Source: Mahella australiensis 50-1 BON (lineage in GTDB: Bacteria > Bacillota > Clostridia > Mahellales > Mahellaceae). From it: a stretch of 64,000 nt of DNA. Shown here piece after piece: positions 63,912 to 64,000 of this stretch. Made by a program: the position numbers and the translations under genes. The notes below the pieces were generated by a model. The model made no database searches. It was not told the DNA's origin and worked only from the letters and a program-made list of their open reading frames with translations. The stretch lies in assembly GCF_000213255.1 (NCBI RefSeq), contig NC_015520.1, forward strand, positions 1,942,001 through 2,006,000. The letters are read 5' to 3'. The number at the start of each line of letters is the position of its first letter. The first letter of the stretch is position 1.

Positions 63912-63990
63912 AACTCATACCCCCTAATCAATAATCTAATATAATTATATCAATTGCTCACAATAAACACAAGCAAAAACACCATTCCAT

Positions 63991-64000
63991 CTGCGATTCG
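63991..64000. mobile_element. Possible third copy of the insertion element, cut by the window edge
   Basis: The final ten bases, CTGCGATTCG, equal the reverse complement of the right terminus of element 1 and differ by one base from the left terminus of element 2. Only the next bases could confirm it. Confidence 0.3.

Noticed and set aside
1-64000. CRISPR arrays, tRNA or rRNA genes, prophage
   Set aside because: I saw no regularly spaced repeats, no tRNA apart from the tmRNA arm, and no phage structural or integrase genes.

Overview
The window looks like the chromosome of a low-to-middle GC, spore-forming anaerobic clostridium of the Thermoanaerobacterales type; Mahella is my best guess, from gene content only. 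Grounds: Firmicutes-type genes (spoIVA, hprK, crh-like HPr, whiA, cdaA-cdaR, endoA/MazF, a TRAP homologue), strict-anaerobe genes (a four-subunit 2-oxoacid:ferredoxin oxidoreductase, split class I fumarase), an H-NOX chemoreceptor, SD sequences of the GGAGG type and frequent GTG/TTG starts. Most genes lie on the minus strand. The only plus-strand genes are the fumarase pair, a PerR-like regulator, a subtilase and one tiny ORF.

Region 1 (1-14.5 kb) is an accessory carbohydrate locus read leftward: an AraC-type membrane sensor-regulator, an LplB/LplC/lipoprotein ABC importer, an alpha/beta hydrolase, two cytosolic Cys-type sulfatases, a DUF4091 protein, the broken tail of a third sulfatase, a sugar isomerase and a URO-D-family protein cut by the window edge. 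Together they suggest import and intracellular desulfation of a sulfated sugar. A 396-bp non-coding mobile element with inverted ends and a 10-bp target duplication sits inside it.

Region 2 (14.6-36.1 kb) is housekeeping: fumarase; metK under a SAM-I riboswitch; then a dense leftward array cdaA-cdaR-ATPase-korDABC-uvrC-GGDEF/HD-GYP-hprK-sugar isomerase-PHP-glucokinase-murB; an H-NOX methyl-accepting protein with the O2-type distal pocket; the endoA toxin-antitoxin pair; nnr; cheX.

Region 3 (36.2-43.2 kb) holds tmRNA, smpB, spoIVA, plsY, der and a DUF512 radical SAM gene, then a glycosyltransferase. der has no ATG, GTG or TTG available at its N-terminus and appears to start at ATA.

Region 4 (43.2-47 kb) is a small accessory island: a PerR-like gene with its own operator, a tandem set of three tiny double-hydrophobic proteins (one of 47 residues) with a larger repeat protein, a second copy of the mobile element (136 bp, 8-bp duplication) and an AprX-like subtilase. 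The tiny-protein cluster is the best candidate here for something undescribed.

Region 5 (47-64 kb) is core metabolism and information processing: thioesterase, pfkA, mtrB (TRAP), dnaE, a Crh-like HPr with Gln15 and a long tail, whiA, rapZ, a three-gene methylthioadenosine salvage set (mtnP, class II aldolase, mtnA) that fits the DHAP shunt, a UbiB-family kinase with a phasin-like partner, rnr, an HD protein, secG, a fructokinase and an RDD protein. The last ten bases match the terminus of the mobile element, so a third copy may begin at the edge.
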